Shown: positions 11,813 through 20,684, counted from the stretch's first letter. The stretch: 64,000 bases of DNA from Alkalibacterium sp034520745 (GCA_034520745.1 JAXHNF010000017.1:1-64000); one strand, 5' to 3'. Numbers and translations: made by a program. Notes: generated by a model not told the origin, from the letters alone.

Positions 11813-12855
11813 ATGGAGTTATATGATGTGACAATCATCGGCGGCGGGCCTGCGGGACTGTATAGTGCATTTTATTCAGGCCTGCGCGGGATGAACGTTC
11901 AGCTGATCGAAGCGCAGCCCTATCTGGGCGGCAAATTGAATCTGTATTCAGAGAAGATCGTCTGGGATGTCGGCGGGATACCGCCAATGCCGGCTGGGCG
12001 GTCATCCGCCATCTGATCGATCAGGCCAAAACCTTTCAGCCGACGATCCGTACCGGTGAAAAAGTCAACGGGATAAAAAAAGACGCAGACGGGCATTTTC
12101 TTATATCCACGACGGCAGACCATACGTATTTATCTAAAACACTTCTACTGGCCATGGGCAATGGCATCCTGGATCCGAAACCCACGCCGTTCTTCACCAA
12201 TGAAGGAGAGCTGCTCGAAAATGTCCACGTGTCCATCACAGAGTTTGAAGAGATGAAAGGCAGACGCATCCTTATTTCCGGCGGCGGTAATTCGGCTGTG
12301 GACTGGGCCAATGCATTTGCGCCGATCGCTGAAGAGGTCATACTGGTCTACCGGAAGGAACACCTGAAGGGCCATGAAGCAGAGGTCGAAAAAGTGTTAT
12401 GCGGACCGGTCACCTGCAGGCTTCAGGCCGATCTGATCGCTAAAACCTTCGACGCAAGCGGAACCCGGATCGATTCTGTCACGATCCGTGACCAGAAGAC
12501 CGGCGAAGAGGAGACGCTCTCAGTAGACGACGTGATCGTCTGTCACGGTTTCAACCGGGAAAACGAATTGTTCGATCAGAATGAAGTCGGGCTGGAAGTT
12601 TTCGATGAGTATTATGTCGAAGCGACGCCGCAGACTGAAACAGCTGTACCCGGCCTGTTCGTTTTGGGCGACGCCGCTAAGTATCCCGGCAAAGTCCATC
12701 TGATCGCAGGGGCCTTCCATGATGCAGTCAATGCGGTCAATGAAGCTAAAACCTATATCGACCCTCAGGCTAATCGCATGGGGACCGTCTCCACCTACGA
12801 TGACAAGCTCAAACCCAAAGTGTCGACAGCGTGGGAACAGTACACATCAACATAA
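11813..12855 (+). CDS. ferredoxin/flavodoxin-NADP+ reductase, YumC type (thioredoxin-reductase-like)
   Basis: FAD enzyme passing electrons between NADPH and ferredoxin or other acceptors; behind a Fur box it may reduce ferric siderophores or supply their reductase. Seen: ELYDVTIIGGGPAGLYSAFY (FAD Rossmann), LGGKLNLYSEK, LISGGGNSAVDWANAF (NADPH Rossmann with the GGGNSAVDWA form of YumC enzymes rather than the CxxC of thioredoxin reductase), VPGLFVLGDAAKYPGKVHLIAGAFHDAVNAVNEAK (quoted as a region, near 12640-12750) and a C-terminal tail. No redox-active CxxC is present. Length about 347 residues, normal. One inserted C at about 11982 breaks the frame between GGI and ANAGWAVIRHL. Start ATG 11813 follows AAGGAGG. 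First gene of a four-gene iron operon. Confidence 0.82.
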
Positions 12856-12884
12856 AAAAATCGAATTATATGGAGGAACAAACA

Positions 12885-13924
12885 ATGAACAAGAAAACAT
12901 CAATGAAATACTTAGGACTCTTTGCAACATCAGCTTTGCTTCTGGGAGCATGCGGCCAGAACGATTCCACGGAAGACGAGGCAGGCAACGAATGAAAATG
13001 AAGAAACCGCTGAACAGACAGAAGAAACGACCTTTCCTTTAACACTGGATAATTACACCGTTTCGTCAGACGGCGCTGAATTTTCTGAAAAAGAAATAAC
13101 TTATGAAACCCAGCCTGAATCAATTGTTGCCAATAACCAGGGAACAGCTGAAATGCTGCTTCAGCTTGGTCTGACCGATGAGATCACTGGAGTCGCTGCA
13201 CTTTACGGCGAACCAGATGAATCAGTCTCTGAGGAATTCGTCCGAAATCCCGGTCCTGGCTGAAGGATACGTCGGCAAAGAACTGGTCGTCGGAGCTGAT
13301 CCGGATATCGTCGTGGGTCGAGGCCAGCTGTTCGCCAGCGCTGAATGGGGAACAGGTACAGTGGAAGAACTCAACGAAGTGGATATCCAAACCTATATTC
13401 AAGCCACATCGACTCCCGGTGCAACGTTTGAAGATCTTTATACAGATATTGACAATTTAGGAAAACTGTTTACAGTAGAAGAGAACGCACAAGAATTTTC
13501 CGATGAAGTAGAATCGCGTATGGATGACATCGTTTCGGCCATTCCCGAAGACTCGGACACGATGGATTATGCCTACATTTTCGGCGCTGAAGGCACCAAC
13601 CTGGACGTCTACAGTGGTGCAGCGGACACATACTTGAACGATGCATTAAGCTACATGGGGCTGAACAACACGTTTGCCGATACGACGGGTGAAATCAGCG
13701 TGGAGGCTTTGCTTGAAGCTGATCCGGAAGTCCTGCTGCTCGTCAACTATACCGGCGGCCGTGCACCGGAAGACAGTCTGGCTGATATCAGAGCCAACGA
13801 GGCGCTCTCCAGTCTGAAAGCTATTCAGGAAGACCGCATCTATACCATCGATTACAATCAGTTCTGGAGCTACGGTTACCAGATCTTAGACGGTATGGAA
13901 GAACTCAGCAGTGAGCTGTACTGA
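12885..13924 (+). CDS. iron-siderophore ABC transporter substrate-binding lipoprotein, frameshifted
   Basis: Captures ferric siderophore (or heme) outside the membrane and delivers it to the permease at 13960. Seen: signal peptide with lipobox LLLGAC about 20 residues in, an acidic linker, then a FepB/FhuD-type fold: ESIVANNQGTAEMLLQLGL, GADPDIVVGRGQLF, VDIQTYIQATSTPGATFEDLYTDI (region 13384-13455), SYMGLNNTFAD, and EDRIYTIDYNQFWSYGYQILDG near the end (13827-13890). Frame changes at about 12985 and 13240. Start ATG 12885 with TGGAGGA 12 bases upstream. Fur-controlled with its neighbours. The ligand itself cannot be told from sequence. Confidence 0.87.
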
Positions 13925-13959
13925 TCAAACGGATCATGAGCTAGGGAAGGAAGAAACCG

Positions 13960-15027
13960 ATGAACCGCATCCAGAGACAACGCCAGTTATTCTATATCAG
14001 CATACTCCTGTTCACCTTTCTGATCATTCTGTCAGTAGGGGTCGGAGTGACGGTCGGGCAGGTTTCTGTTCCTCTGACAGAATCCTTTCAGATCCTGGTA
14101 AATAAACTGTCGCAGGGTCTCGTTGGAGACGTTTCATCCCTGTCTTCCGGTGCGTTTGAAAACATCATCTGGCAGATCCGTTTTCCGAGGGTCCTTCTGG
14201 CGATGCTGACGGGGATGGGCCTGTCTTTAGCCGGAGCGGTCATGCAGACAACGGTCCAGAACCCTCTGGCAGACCCGTACATTCTCGGGATTTCCTCCGG
14301 GGCTTCTCTCGGCGCGACGTTTGCGATCATGATCGGTTTTGGCGGAACGAGTATCCTGGCTCAGATGGGTCTGTCCTTCTGGGCGTTCCTGGGCGCAGTG
14401 ACAGCGGCTTTTCTCGTTCTGCTTTTATCGAACGTCGGGGGACAGCTGAATTCCATCAAACTGGTTTTGTCCGGTATGGTGCTGAACGCGCTGTTTACCG
14501 CCTTTTCCAATTTCATTATTTACCTGGCCAATGACGCCGAAGGGATCCGTTCGGTCACGTTCTGGATGATGGGGAGCCTGGCCGGTGCCAGCTGGTCCAA
14601 GCTTCCGCTGGTCGCCACGGTCGTCCTGATCGGTTTTGTCTTTTTTCTGACCCAGGAACGCATCCTGAACATCATGCTGCTGGGGGATGAAGCGGCGATC
14701 ACGCTTGGCGTGAATTTGAGCTTTTTCCGAAAACTCTATCTCGTCATTGCTTCGATCCTGACCGGCATCATCGTAGCCAATACCGGTATGATCGGTTTTG
14801 TGGGGCTGATCATTCCTCACATGGTCCGAGGGATCGTCGGCTCCAACCACCGCTACTTTCTGCCGCTGTCTGTCTTTTCAGGCTCTTTGTTCATGGTCTG
14901 GTCCGATATTTTATCCCGGATCATCATGCCGACGGTGGAACTGCCGATCGGTATCCTGACGTCGCTGATCGGTGCGCCGCTGTTCATTTATATTTTCGTC
15001 AAAAAAGGCTATGAATTTGGAGGGTAA
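13960..15027 (+). CDS. FecCD-family iron-siderophore ABC permease
   Basis: Membrane channel subunit of a type II (BtuC-like) importer, assembling as a homodimer with the ATPase encoded next. Seen: an intact 355-residue protein with about ten hydrophobic helices; IRFPRVLLAMLTGMGLSLAG near the N-terminus and QNPLADPYILGISSGASLGA (20 residues), the best known FecCD signature; GMIGFVGLIIPHMVRGIVGS, the cytoplasmic coupling loop; and ELPIGILTSLIGAPLFIYI at the end. A single permease gene is enough for a homodimeric system. AGGGAAGGAAG precedes ATG 13960. The stop is followed after one base by the ATPase start, showing tight coupling. Confidence 0.93.
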   Translation: MNRIQRQRQLFYISILLFTFLIILSVGVGVTVGQVSVPLTESFQILVNKLSQGLVGDVSSLSSGAFENIIWQIRFPRVLLAMLTGMGLSLAGAVMQTTVQNPLADPYILGISSGASLGATFAIMIGFGGTSILAQMGLSFWAFLGAVTAAFLVLLLSNVGGQLNSIKLVLSGMVLNALFTAFSNFIIYLANDAEGIRSVTFWMMGSLAGASWSKLPLVATVVLIGFVFFLTQERILNIMLLGDEAAITLGVNLSFFRKLYLVIASILTGIIVANTGMIGFVGLIIPHMVRGIVGSNHRYFLPLSVFSGSLFMVWSDILSRIIMPTVELPIGILTSLIGAPLFIYIFVKKGYEFGG

Positions 15028-15028
15028 C

Positions 15029-15787
15029 ATGAATTTATCGGTTGAAAATCTTTCAGTGTCTCTTTCTTCCCAGCAGATCATTCAGAACATCTCGCTGCAT
15101 GTCAGCCAGAACCAGTTCGTCGGTCTGATCGGTCCGAACGGCTGCGGGAAATCGACACTGCTGAAGACCATCTCAAAAATACTTGAACCGGATGCCGGGG
15201 TCATCACTCTGGACGATGTGCTCGTCAAGAAATTGACCAACAAGCAGCTTGCACAGAAGATGGGCGTGGTCGGGCAGTTTCATAAGATCAACTTTGATTT
15301 TTCTGTCCGTCAGATGCTGCTGCTCGGACGCTCTCCGCATAAAGGCCTGATGGAAAGAGACAATGCCAACGATTATGATATCGTCGAAAAAGTCATCCAA
15401 CAGATGGAGCTGACCGAGCTGGCGGACCGTAGTTTCCTGTCTTTATCAGGCGGAGAAAAGCAGCGGGTCATTTTGGGCCGGTCACTGGTGCAGGAGCCAC
15501 AGTTTCTTGTGCTGGACGAACCCACCAATCATCTGGACATCAAGCACCAGTTAAGTATCCTGAAAAAAGTTCATGCCCTGCCGATCGGGGTACTGGCCGC
15601 CCTGCACGATCTGAACCTCGCGTCGCGTTTCACTGATTACTTATATGCGATGAAAGACGGCACGATCGTCAAAGAAGGCACACCCGATGAAGTCCTGACC
15701 GAAGAAGTGATCAAGGAATTATACGAAGTCGAGTGCCGGGTCTACACGAATCCAATCTTAGGGATTAAGAACATCGAATTTCTCTGA
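15029..15787 (+). CDS. iron-siderophore ABC transporter ATPase
   Basis: Hydrolyses ATP to drive siderophore import (FecE/FhuC family). Seen: Walker A GPNGCGKST about residues 35-43, FHKINFDFSVRQMLLLGRSPH, signature LSGGEKQRVILGRSLVQEP, Walker B FLVLDEPTNHLDI, and the switch His in AALHDLNLA. It is 252 residues and intact. Start ATG 15029 is only 1 base after the permease stop, with GGAGGG overlapping the permease end; an in-frame earlier ATG at 14972 lies inside the permease gene and is rejected. Last gene of the Fur operon, closed by a long terminator. Confidence 0.94.
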   Translation: MNLSVENLSVSLSSQQIIQNISLHVSQNQFVGLIGPNGCGKSTLLKTISKILEPDAGVITLDDVLVKKLTNKQLAQKMGVVGQFHKINFDFSVRQMLLLGRSPHKGLMERDNANDYDIVEKVIQQMELTELADRSFLSLSGGEKQRVILGRSLVQEPQFLVLDEPTNHLDIKHQLSILKKVHALPIGVLAALHDLNLASRFTDYLYAMKDGTIVKEGTPDEVLTEEVIKELYEVECRVYTNPILGIKNIEFL

Positions 15788-15790
15788 TTT

Positions 15791-15848
15791 AAAAAGCCGT
15801 TTTTGTCTGTGTTTTCAAAAATACAGACAAAAACGGCTTTATTTATTT
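15791..15848 (+). terminator. intrinsic terminator of the iron operon
   Basis: An 18-bp stem, AAAGCCGTTTTTGTCTGT paired with ACAGACAAAAACGGCTTT around a 12-base loop, is followed by ATTTATTTTTT. Confidence 0.88.
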
Positions 15849-15861
15849 TTTCAGTCAGAAA

Positions 15862-15885
15862 AAAAGCAGTCGGCCGACTGCTTTT
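15862..15885. repeat. perfect 24-bp palindrome
   Basis: AAAAGCAGTCGG is followed directly by CCGACTGCTTTT, a perfect 12+12 inverted repeat without a loop, 20 bases after the preceding terminator. It could be a second terminator or a protein-binding site. Confidence 0.6.
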
Positions 15886-15925
15886 CACCGATTTCGGGTC
15901 AAGAAGAGGTTCAGTCGGCGATAAT

Positions 15926-16067
15926 CGTCATGAGTTGGGCCTGGAATCGGTTGAACTTATAACGATTACGAAGAAACGTCATGAGTTTCCTGAGAAATCT
16001 GATCAACTTATAAAGATTAGGGTCGAATCGTCATGAGTTTGGGTCAAAACGACTCAAACTCATGACG
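15926..16067. repeat. three-copy 51/52-bp repeat ending in a long hairpin
   Basis: CGTCATGAGTT starts at 15926, 15977 and 16029 (spacing 51 and 52). The first two copies also share AACTTATAA(A/C)GATTA about 25 bases on. In the third copy CGTCATGAGTTTGGGTC pairs with GACTCAAACTCATGACG (one G-T pair) around the loop AAAAC, a 17-bp stem at 16029-16067. It lies between two convergent transcription units in DNA without a gene. Confidence 0.7.
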
Positions 16068-16146
16068 AAAAAGCAGCCGACAATAAAAAAAGCGGCCACA
16101 GACTCTCGTAGAAGAGCGCATGACCGCCAGAAAAGGCCTGAAATGA

Positions 16147-16177
16147 AAAATAACCGCCTGAAGAGGCGGTTATTTCA
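16147..16177 (-). terminator. terminator of the small acidic gene (works toward the left)
   Basis: AATAACCGCC pairs with GGCGGTTATT around TGAAGA, directly after the stop codon of the minus-strand gene at 16178; a run of T follows on the minus strand (AAAAA at 16146-16150 on plus). Confidence 0.7.
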
Positions 16178-16384
16178 TTATTTATCGTCTTTTTCTTTTT
16201 TCAGTTCGTCCGCTTTATCCACATCGAAAGGTTCAGTATCCTCCGGTGCAGTTTCTTCTGCTTTTTCAGCTTCTGTTTTTTCTAGCTCGCCCTCGGCTTC
16301 AGGAAGACCGGTTTGCGTATTTTTGGCTGCAGCGGCATCTGCCGGAAGGTTAGGGTTTCGAGCTGAATGGGGTTGGTTTCTCAT
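16178..16384 (-). CDS. small acidic, low-complexity protein (68 aa), function unknown
   Basis: I do not recognise a named family. Seen: start ATG at 16384 on the minus strand preceded by AAAGGAG at ideal spacing, and a terminator directly after the stop, so the gene is real. The protein begins MRNQPHSARNPNLPADAA, has a Glu-rich middle and ends EPFDVDKADELKKEKDDK. It has no hydrophobic segment and would be largely disordered and cytoplasmic. The C-terminal FDVDKADEL block is echoed by FDLDKVDDL in the small gene at 36594-36818. It is divergent from xylA, with 202 bases between the two starts that hold the xylA promoter and XylR operator. Confidence 0.72.
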   Translation of the reverse strand: MRNQPHSARNPNLPADAAAAKNTQTGLPEAEGELEKTEAEKAEETAPEDTEPFDVDKADELKKEKDDK

Positions 16385-16432
16385 ACTTAAAACTCCTTTC
16401 GTTTGTTCTATTAAAAGTATAACACAGGTGAA

Positions 16433-16447
16433 TGAATAACGCTTTCA
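16433..16447. promoter_or_regulatory. cre-like CcpA site upstream of xylA (imperfect)
   Basis: TGAATAACGCTTTCA has the TG...CG...CA arrangement of a cre box but with one extra base relative to the 14-bp consensus. It lies about 55 bases upstream of the xylA -35 box. Low confidence. Confidence 0.35.
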
Positions 16448-16500
16448 ATATGATTATATCCATGCAAGAAGAAAAATATAAATTATTTTTTCAAAAAGAG

Positions 16501-16529
16501 TTGACACCGTTTCCATAATGGGTTATTGT
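16501..16529 (+). promoter_or_regulatory. xylA promoter
   Basis: TTGACA at 16501-16506, 17-base spacer, TATTGT at 16524-16529. Confidence 0.85.
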
Positions 16530-16554
16530 TAGTTAGTAAGTTAAACCAACTAAC
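16528..16554 (+). promoter_or_regulatory. XylR operator
   Basis: A 27-bp element with inverted arms GTTAGTT and AACTAAC, closely matching the Bacillus XylR operator layout (TTAGTT-N-GT...AAC-N-AACTAA). It overlaps the end of the -10 box and the start site, so XylR without xylose would block initiation. No xylR gene is in the window. Confidence 0.82.
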
Positions 16555-16586
16555 ATTTTTACTTAACGAAAGGAGAACAATTATAC

Positions 16587-17915
16587 ATGGCATATTTCGA
16601 CAACGTCAATAAAATCAAATACGAAGGGGCTCAGTCAAAAGATCCTCTAGCATTTAAATTTTACAACCCTGAAGAAAAAATCAATGGTAAATCAATGGAG
16701 GAGCTGATGCGTTTCGGCGTCGCTTACTGGCATACATTTACTGAAGACTTGAGCGATCCGTTTGGTGTCGGTACAGCACAACGTCCTTGGGACAAATATT
16801 CAGACCCAATGGAAAAAGCTAAAGCACGTGTGGAAGCTTCATTTGAATTCTTTGAAAAATTAGGTGTTCCTTACTTCTGCTTCCACGACTATGATATTGC
16901 TCCTGAAGGCAAAAACCTGAAAGAAACATTAGACAACCAGGACGTTATCGTCGACATGATCGAAGATTACATGAAAGACAGCAAAGTGAAACTGCTTTGG
17001 AACACAGTAAACAACTTTACTAACCCAATGTTCGTTCACGGTGCTTCAACTTCAAACAATGCTGACGTGTTTGCTTACTCAGCAGCCAAAGTTAAAAAAG
17101 GTCTGGAAGTCGGTAAACGTTTAGGCGCAGAAAACTATGTATTCTGGGGCGGACGTGAAGGGTACGAAAGCCTGCTCAACACAAACATGGGGCTTGAACT
17201 GGACAACCTGGCTCGTTTCTTCCACATGGCAAATGACTATGCGAAAGAAATCGGCTTCGATGCACAATTCCTGATCGAACCTAAACCAAAAGAACCAACA
17301 TCACACCAGTATGACTTTGACGTGGCTCACGGATTTGCATTCCTGCAGAAATATGGTCTGGAAAATGTCTTCAAGTTCAACATTGAAGCCAACCATGCTA
17401 CACTAGCCGGACATACATTCGAGCATGAACTGCATTATGCACGTATCAATGGCATGTTAGGATCTGTTGATGCTAACCAAGGTCATCCACACTTAGGATG
17501 GGACACAGACGAATTCCCGTCAGATCTCTATTCTACAACATTAGCCATGTATGAAATTCTTAAAAATGGTGGACTTGGACGCGGAGGACTGAACTTCGAT
17601 GCGAAAGTTCGTCGTACGTCATTCAAACCTGAAGATCTGTTCAAAGCACATGTCGTTGGTATGGACAGCTTTGCCATCGGTGCTAAAGTAGCGCAGCGTC
17701 TGATCGACGATAAAGCCCTTGATTCTATCGTGGACAACCGTTACAGCTCTTACAACAGTGGCGTCGGTAAAGAAATCGTCGACGGCAAGACAGACTTCAA
17801 GAAACTTCAGGACTATGCATATGGTATCGATAAGATCGAACACGAATCCGGAAACGTTGAAGTGATCAAATCTATCCTTAACCAGTACCTGGTTACAACA
17901 CTAGCACAAGGCTAA
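16587..17915 (+). CDS. xylA: D-xylose isomerase
   Basis: Converts D-xylose to D-xylulose in the cytoplasm using two divalent metal ions. Seen: an intact 442-residue protein; YFCFHDYDIAPEG with the catalytic His; VFWGGREGYESLLNT; LIEPKPKEPT with metal-binding Glu and the Lys; FNIEANHATLAGH; and DANQGHPHLGWDTDEFP with the remaining metal ligands. These are all class II xylose isomerase motifs. Start ATG 16587 follows AAAGGAGAAC. The gene is visibly more AT-rich at third positions than the neighbouring glycosidases, as expected for a strongly expressed gene. It is monocistronic, between its own promoter/XylR operator and a hairpin at 17936; xylB is far upstream. Confidence 0.97.
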   Translation: MAYFDNVNKIKYEGAQSKDPLAFKFYNPEEKINGKSMEELMRFGVAYWHTFTEDLSDPFGVGTAQRPWDKYSDPMEKAKARVEASFEFFEKLGVPYFCFHDYDIAPEGKNLKETLDNQDVIVDMIEDYMKDSKVKLLWNTVNNFTNPMFVHGASTSNNADVFAYSAAKVKKGLEVGKRLGAENYVFWGGREGYESLLNTNMGLELDNLARFFHMANDYAKEIGFDAQFLIEPKPKEPTSHQYDFDVAHGFAFLQKYGLENVFKFNIEANHATLAGHTFEHELHYARINGMLGSVDANQGHPHLGWDTDEFPSDLYSTTLAMYEILKNGGLGRGGLNFDAKVRRTSFKPEDLFKAHVVGMDSFAIGAKVAQRLIDDKALDSIVDNRYSSYNSGVGKEIVDGKTDFKKLQDYAYGIDKIEHESGNVEVIKSILNQYLVTTLAQG

Positions 17916-17935
17916 ACAACTGAAGAGGTAGGACT

Positions 17936-17968
17936 GCATGAAGTGGCAAGACACTTCATGTAGTTTTA
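17936..17968 (+). terminator. probable terminator after xylA
   Basis: CATGAAGTG pairs with CACTTCATG around GCAAGA; the tail TAGTTTTATA is only moderately T-rich. Confidence 0.6.
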
Positions 17969-18068
17969 TACCTGAAAACTCGTATAGGTATATACAAACA
18001 GAGTGTTTAGGCTGTTATTATTGCAGATGCACTGATTTCTTTTATAAAATTCAGTAGCCACTTTCTCT

Positions 18069-18084
18069 GTTGTAAACGCTTAAT
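18069..18084. promoter_or_regulatory. cre-like site upstream of the first sugar-binding lipoprotein (imperfect)
   Basis: TTGTAAACGCTTAATC matches the left part of the CcpA cre consensus (TGTAAACGCT) but the closing CA is displaced. It lies 130 bases upstream of the gene. Weak. Confidence 0.3.
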
Positions 18085-18211
18085 CATAGGGTGACCAGTT
18101 TCTGAACACCAGTAACGGCAATACATCCAGCTGTCGTGCTTTTTAAAGCAGGTGAGCGGATACTATTAAAATCTTTAAACAATAATTAACATATAAAATG
18201 GAGGAACAACT

Positions 18212-19886
18212 TTGAAAAACAATCTTAGAAAATTTTTACTGACCAGCGTCACACTTAGCGGGGCTTTACTCCTGGCTGCCTGCGGACAGGATGCAGAAAG
18301 TACAGAAACAGAAGACGGCAGCGGAGAAACAGCTGAAACTGAAATCGGTTCAGTCGGAGCAATGGAAGACTTTAAAGTCGGCGATACATTTGTCGCGACC
18401 GAACCGCTTGAACTGGGCATTCTATACCGTGACCTGCCTGCTTATCCTTTAGATAAAGACTGGCTGTTCTTCCAGGAACTGGAAGAAACAAACAATGTCA
18501 CGTTCGACATTACCAGTGTTCCGCTATCTGACTGGGAACAGCGTCTGTCTGTAACGATGGGAGCCGGCGACCTGCCTGATTACTCTACTGATATCTGGGC
18601 CGGACACGAAACAGATTACGTATCATCAGGCACATTGCTTCCGATTTCTGATTACGTCGATTATATGCCTCACTACCAGTCTCGTCTGGAAGAATGGGAC
18701 GGCGTGAATGATCAGATCGAAAACCTGAGACATCAGGACGGTAAATACTATGTCCTGCCGGGGATCAATGAAAACATCGTTTACGAATTCGGACTGCAGT
18801 ATAACCAGCAAGTCTTTGACGAGTACGGTGTCGAAGAGCCACAATCCTGGGATGAACTGAAAGACGCCTTGACTGTTCTGAAAGATGAAACAGGTAAAGC
18901 ACCAATGACTCTCTGGTGGCAGGGTAACGCCACACTTAACTCTGCAGCCGGATCATTTGATACTGTCGGTGGCTGGGGCTTCATGGACGGCGCCATGTAT
19001 GATGAAGAATCTGGAAAATACTGTTTACGCTCCGATGCGGCGAGGCTACAAAGACATGATCTCTTACTTCGCAGAGTTGACTGAAGAAGGCCTGCTGGAC
19101 ATCGAAGCGATGACACAGGACGATGAAATGGCCAGAAACAAAATCGTTGGCCTGGATACGTTCGTTACTTCAGGTAACGTCGGAACAATGACTGACGTCA
19201 ATGATTCACTTGCTGAACAACACGGTGAAGGCGAATATGAGTACGTCCGCATGCCGGTTCTTGAAGGCCCGAACGGACGTAAATTCCGCGGCGGCAACAC
19301 TAACAGTGGTATGATGCTGAACGCCAAACTGGCTGAGCGCGATGACTTCCAGGCAGTCCTGCAGTTCATCGACTGGTTGTACTACAGTGATGAAGGAACC
19401 GATTCACTCACTGGGGTGTCGAAGGTGTCACTTACGAAAAAACTGACGAAGTGGCAACTGGATTCAGACCAATGGAAAATATCCAGTACGAACGATTCAA
19501 TGCTGGTGCTGAAGAACAAGCATGCAGGTCGATTACGGCTTCGGTAACGCTGCCTTTGCTTATGCAGGTCCGGCCCACGTCCGTCAGTCTGTAATGGAAG
19601 AAGAGAATTTGAATATCAAGCACGCATGAATGAACAAGTTGAAGTCATCCTGCCAGATCCAGCTAGACCAATGAACCCTATCGATCAGGAACAGGCAACG
19701 CTTCTCGCTACACCACTGAAAGATACTGTGGATCAGTACACCTTCAGATTCATTACAGGTCAATATTCCATCGACCGCTGGGATGAATTTATGGCTGAGC
19801 TGGAACAGCAGAACGTCGATCAGTTCATGGATCTCGTGAACAAAGCTTATGACGAGAATCAGGAAGCACTGCAAAGCGCAGAATAA
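18212..19886 (+). CDS. oligosaccharide ABC transporter solute-binding lipoprotein (LplA/YtcQ-like), frameshifted
   Basis: Extracellular receptor that would hand oligosaccharides to an ABC permease. Seen: TTG start with GGAGG upstream; signal peptide with lipobox LLLAAC at about residue 25; an acidic linker; then a family-1 type binding fold with the shared blocks VGDTFVATEPLEL, LYRDLPAYP, NVTFDITSVPLSDWEQR, LRHQDGKYYVLPG, PMTLWWQGN and DTVGGWGFMDGAMYDE. The C-terminus has LLATPLKDTVDQYTFRFITG (20 residues), IDRWDEFMAELEQQNV. Span 558 codons, usual for YtcQ-type proteins. Frame changes at about 19020, 19408, 19520 and 19590. It is closely related to the lipoprotein at 25679. No permease or ATPase gene is adjacent; a strong terminator follows. 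Placement next to xylA suggests xylo-oligosaccharides as ligand (inference). Confidence 0.85.
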
Positions 19887-19931
19887 CCATGACTAGTCGA
19901 CTTATTCCCCCTTTATAAATTGACTGGATTA

Positions 19932-19975
19932 AGAAGAAGCGTGAGGCCACTTATGGCCTCACGCTTCTTTTTTTG
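19932..19975 (+). terminator. strong intrinsic terminator after the binding lipoprotein
   Basis: AAGAAGCGTGAGGCCA pairs with TGGCCTCACGCTTCTT around a short CTTA loop, followed by a run of T. Confidence 0.92.
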
Positions 19976-20628
19976 GTCATAGGAAAAGTAAACAGCAAAG
20001 TGTTTGTATTTGTGTAGAATTGATTAAGCGGTCGAACATTTTCACTGAAGATAAAAAAGCGGAAACGTCTAGTTATCTGAAAGGACTTCGGAGAGTTAAG
20101 TGGCCGGCCTGGTAAAATGATGAAGAGTATGGTTCTGCGTAATGAAAAAAACGTTTTGTACAACTATAAATACGCCATTCACTGGCGAATTCTGTCTTTA
20201 ATTATGACTCAGTTGTTTGAGCGGTTCGAGCTTAAAATAGAGGAAGTAATTGTCCATACCGAATGACCTTGGTGGACTGGAGTGTGAAGTATAAGGGTGC
20301 GTTTGTCATTACTCCCCGTCAGAAATGTAGTGCGAGTCAGCACTATAGACTGCCTATAATGATGTCTCAGTGAATAGTCAGGGGTGGGGTCATCACTACA
20401 GGCGCCTTATAAGTGTAACTCAGCGGACATTTTCTTTCCGGACTGCATTACTGCTGGCGTATAAGCATATCCGGCCACCCTGCTGGAGGCGAGTTGATAG
20501 AATGATCAAACCATTGTGTGAACTCAAAGAGAACGAATCAGCGGGTCGATATTATTTTGTTATGAATTCGTTTCAGAAGCTTGCCGATGGCTCGTTCAGC
20601 ATCAGCCGACTTGATCCGTTTACCGAAA
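19976..20628. other. 653-bp stretch with no intact gene; possible remnant of a YhaM/Cbf-like 3'-5' exonuclease at its right end
   Basis: No convincing gene. From about 20502 a short plus-strand frame reads MIKPLCELKENESAGRYYFV and continues NSFQKLADGSFSISRL to about 20615, which resembles the N-terminal OB-fold of YhaM-type exonucleases but then stops. Resemblance is from memory and weak; it would be a truncated fragment. The rest shows only short frames on both strands. Confidence 0.3.
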
Positions 20629-20669
20629 AAAAGACAGGCACCGTACTAAATCCAGTGCCTGTCTTTTTA
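20629..20669. terminator. bidirectional terminator between the remnant and the MATE gene
   Basis: AAAGACAGGCAC pairs with GTGCCTGTCTTT around a 13-base loop, with A-runs on the left and T-runs on the right, so it can stop transcription from both sides. It lies just after the minus-strand MATE stop. Confidence 0.85.
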
Positions 20670-20684
20670 AACTGATACAGTTGT

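Noticed and set aside
14972..15028. Earlier start of the iron ATPase inside the permease gene
   Set aside because: ATG 15029 has a ribosome site and gives the family-typical N-terminus; the extension is in the overlapping permease sequence.
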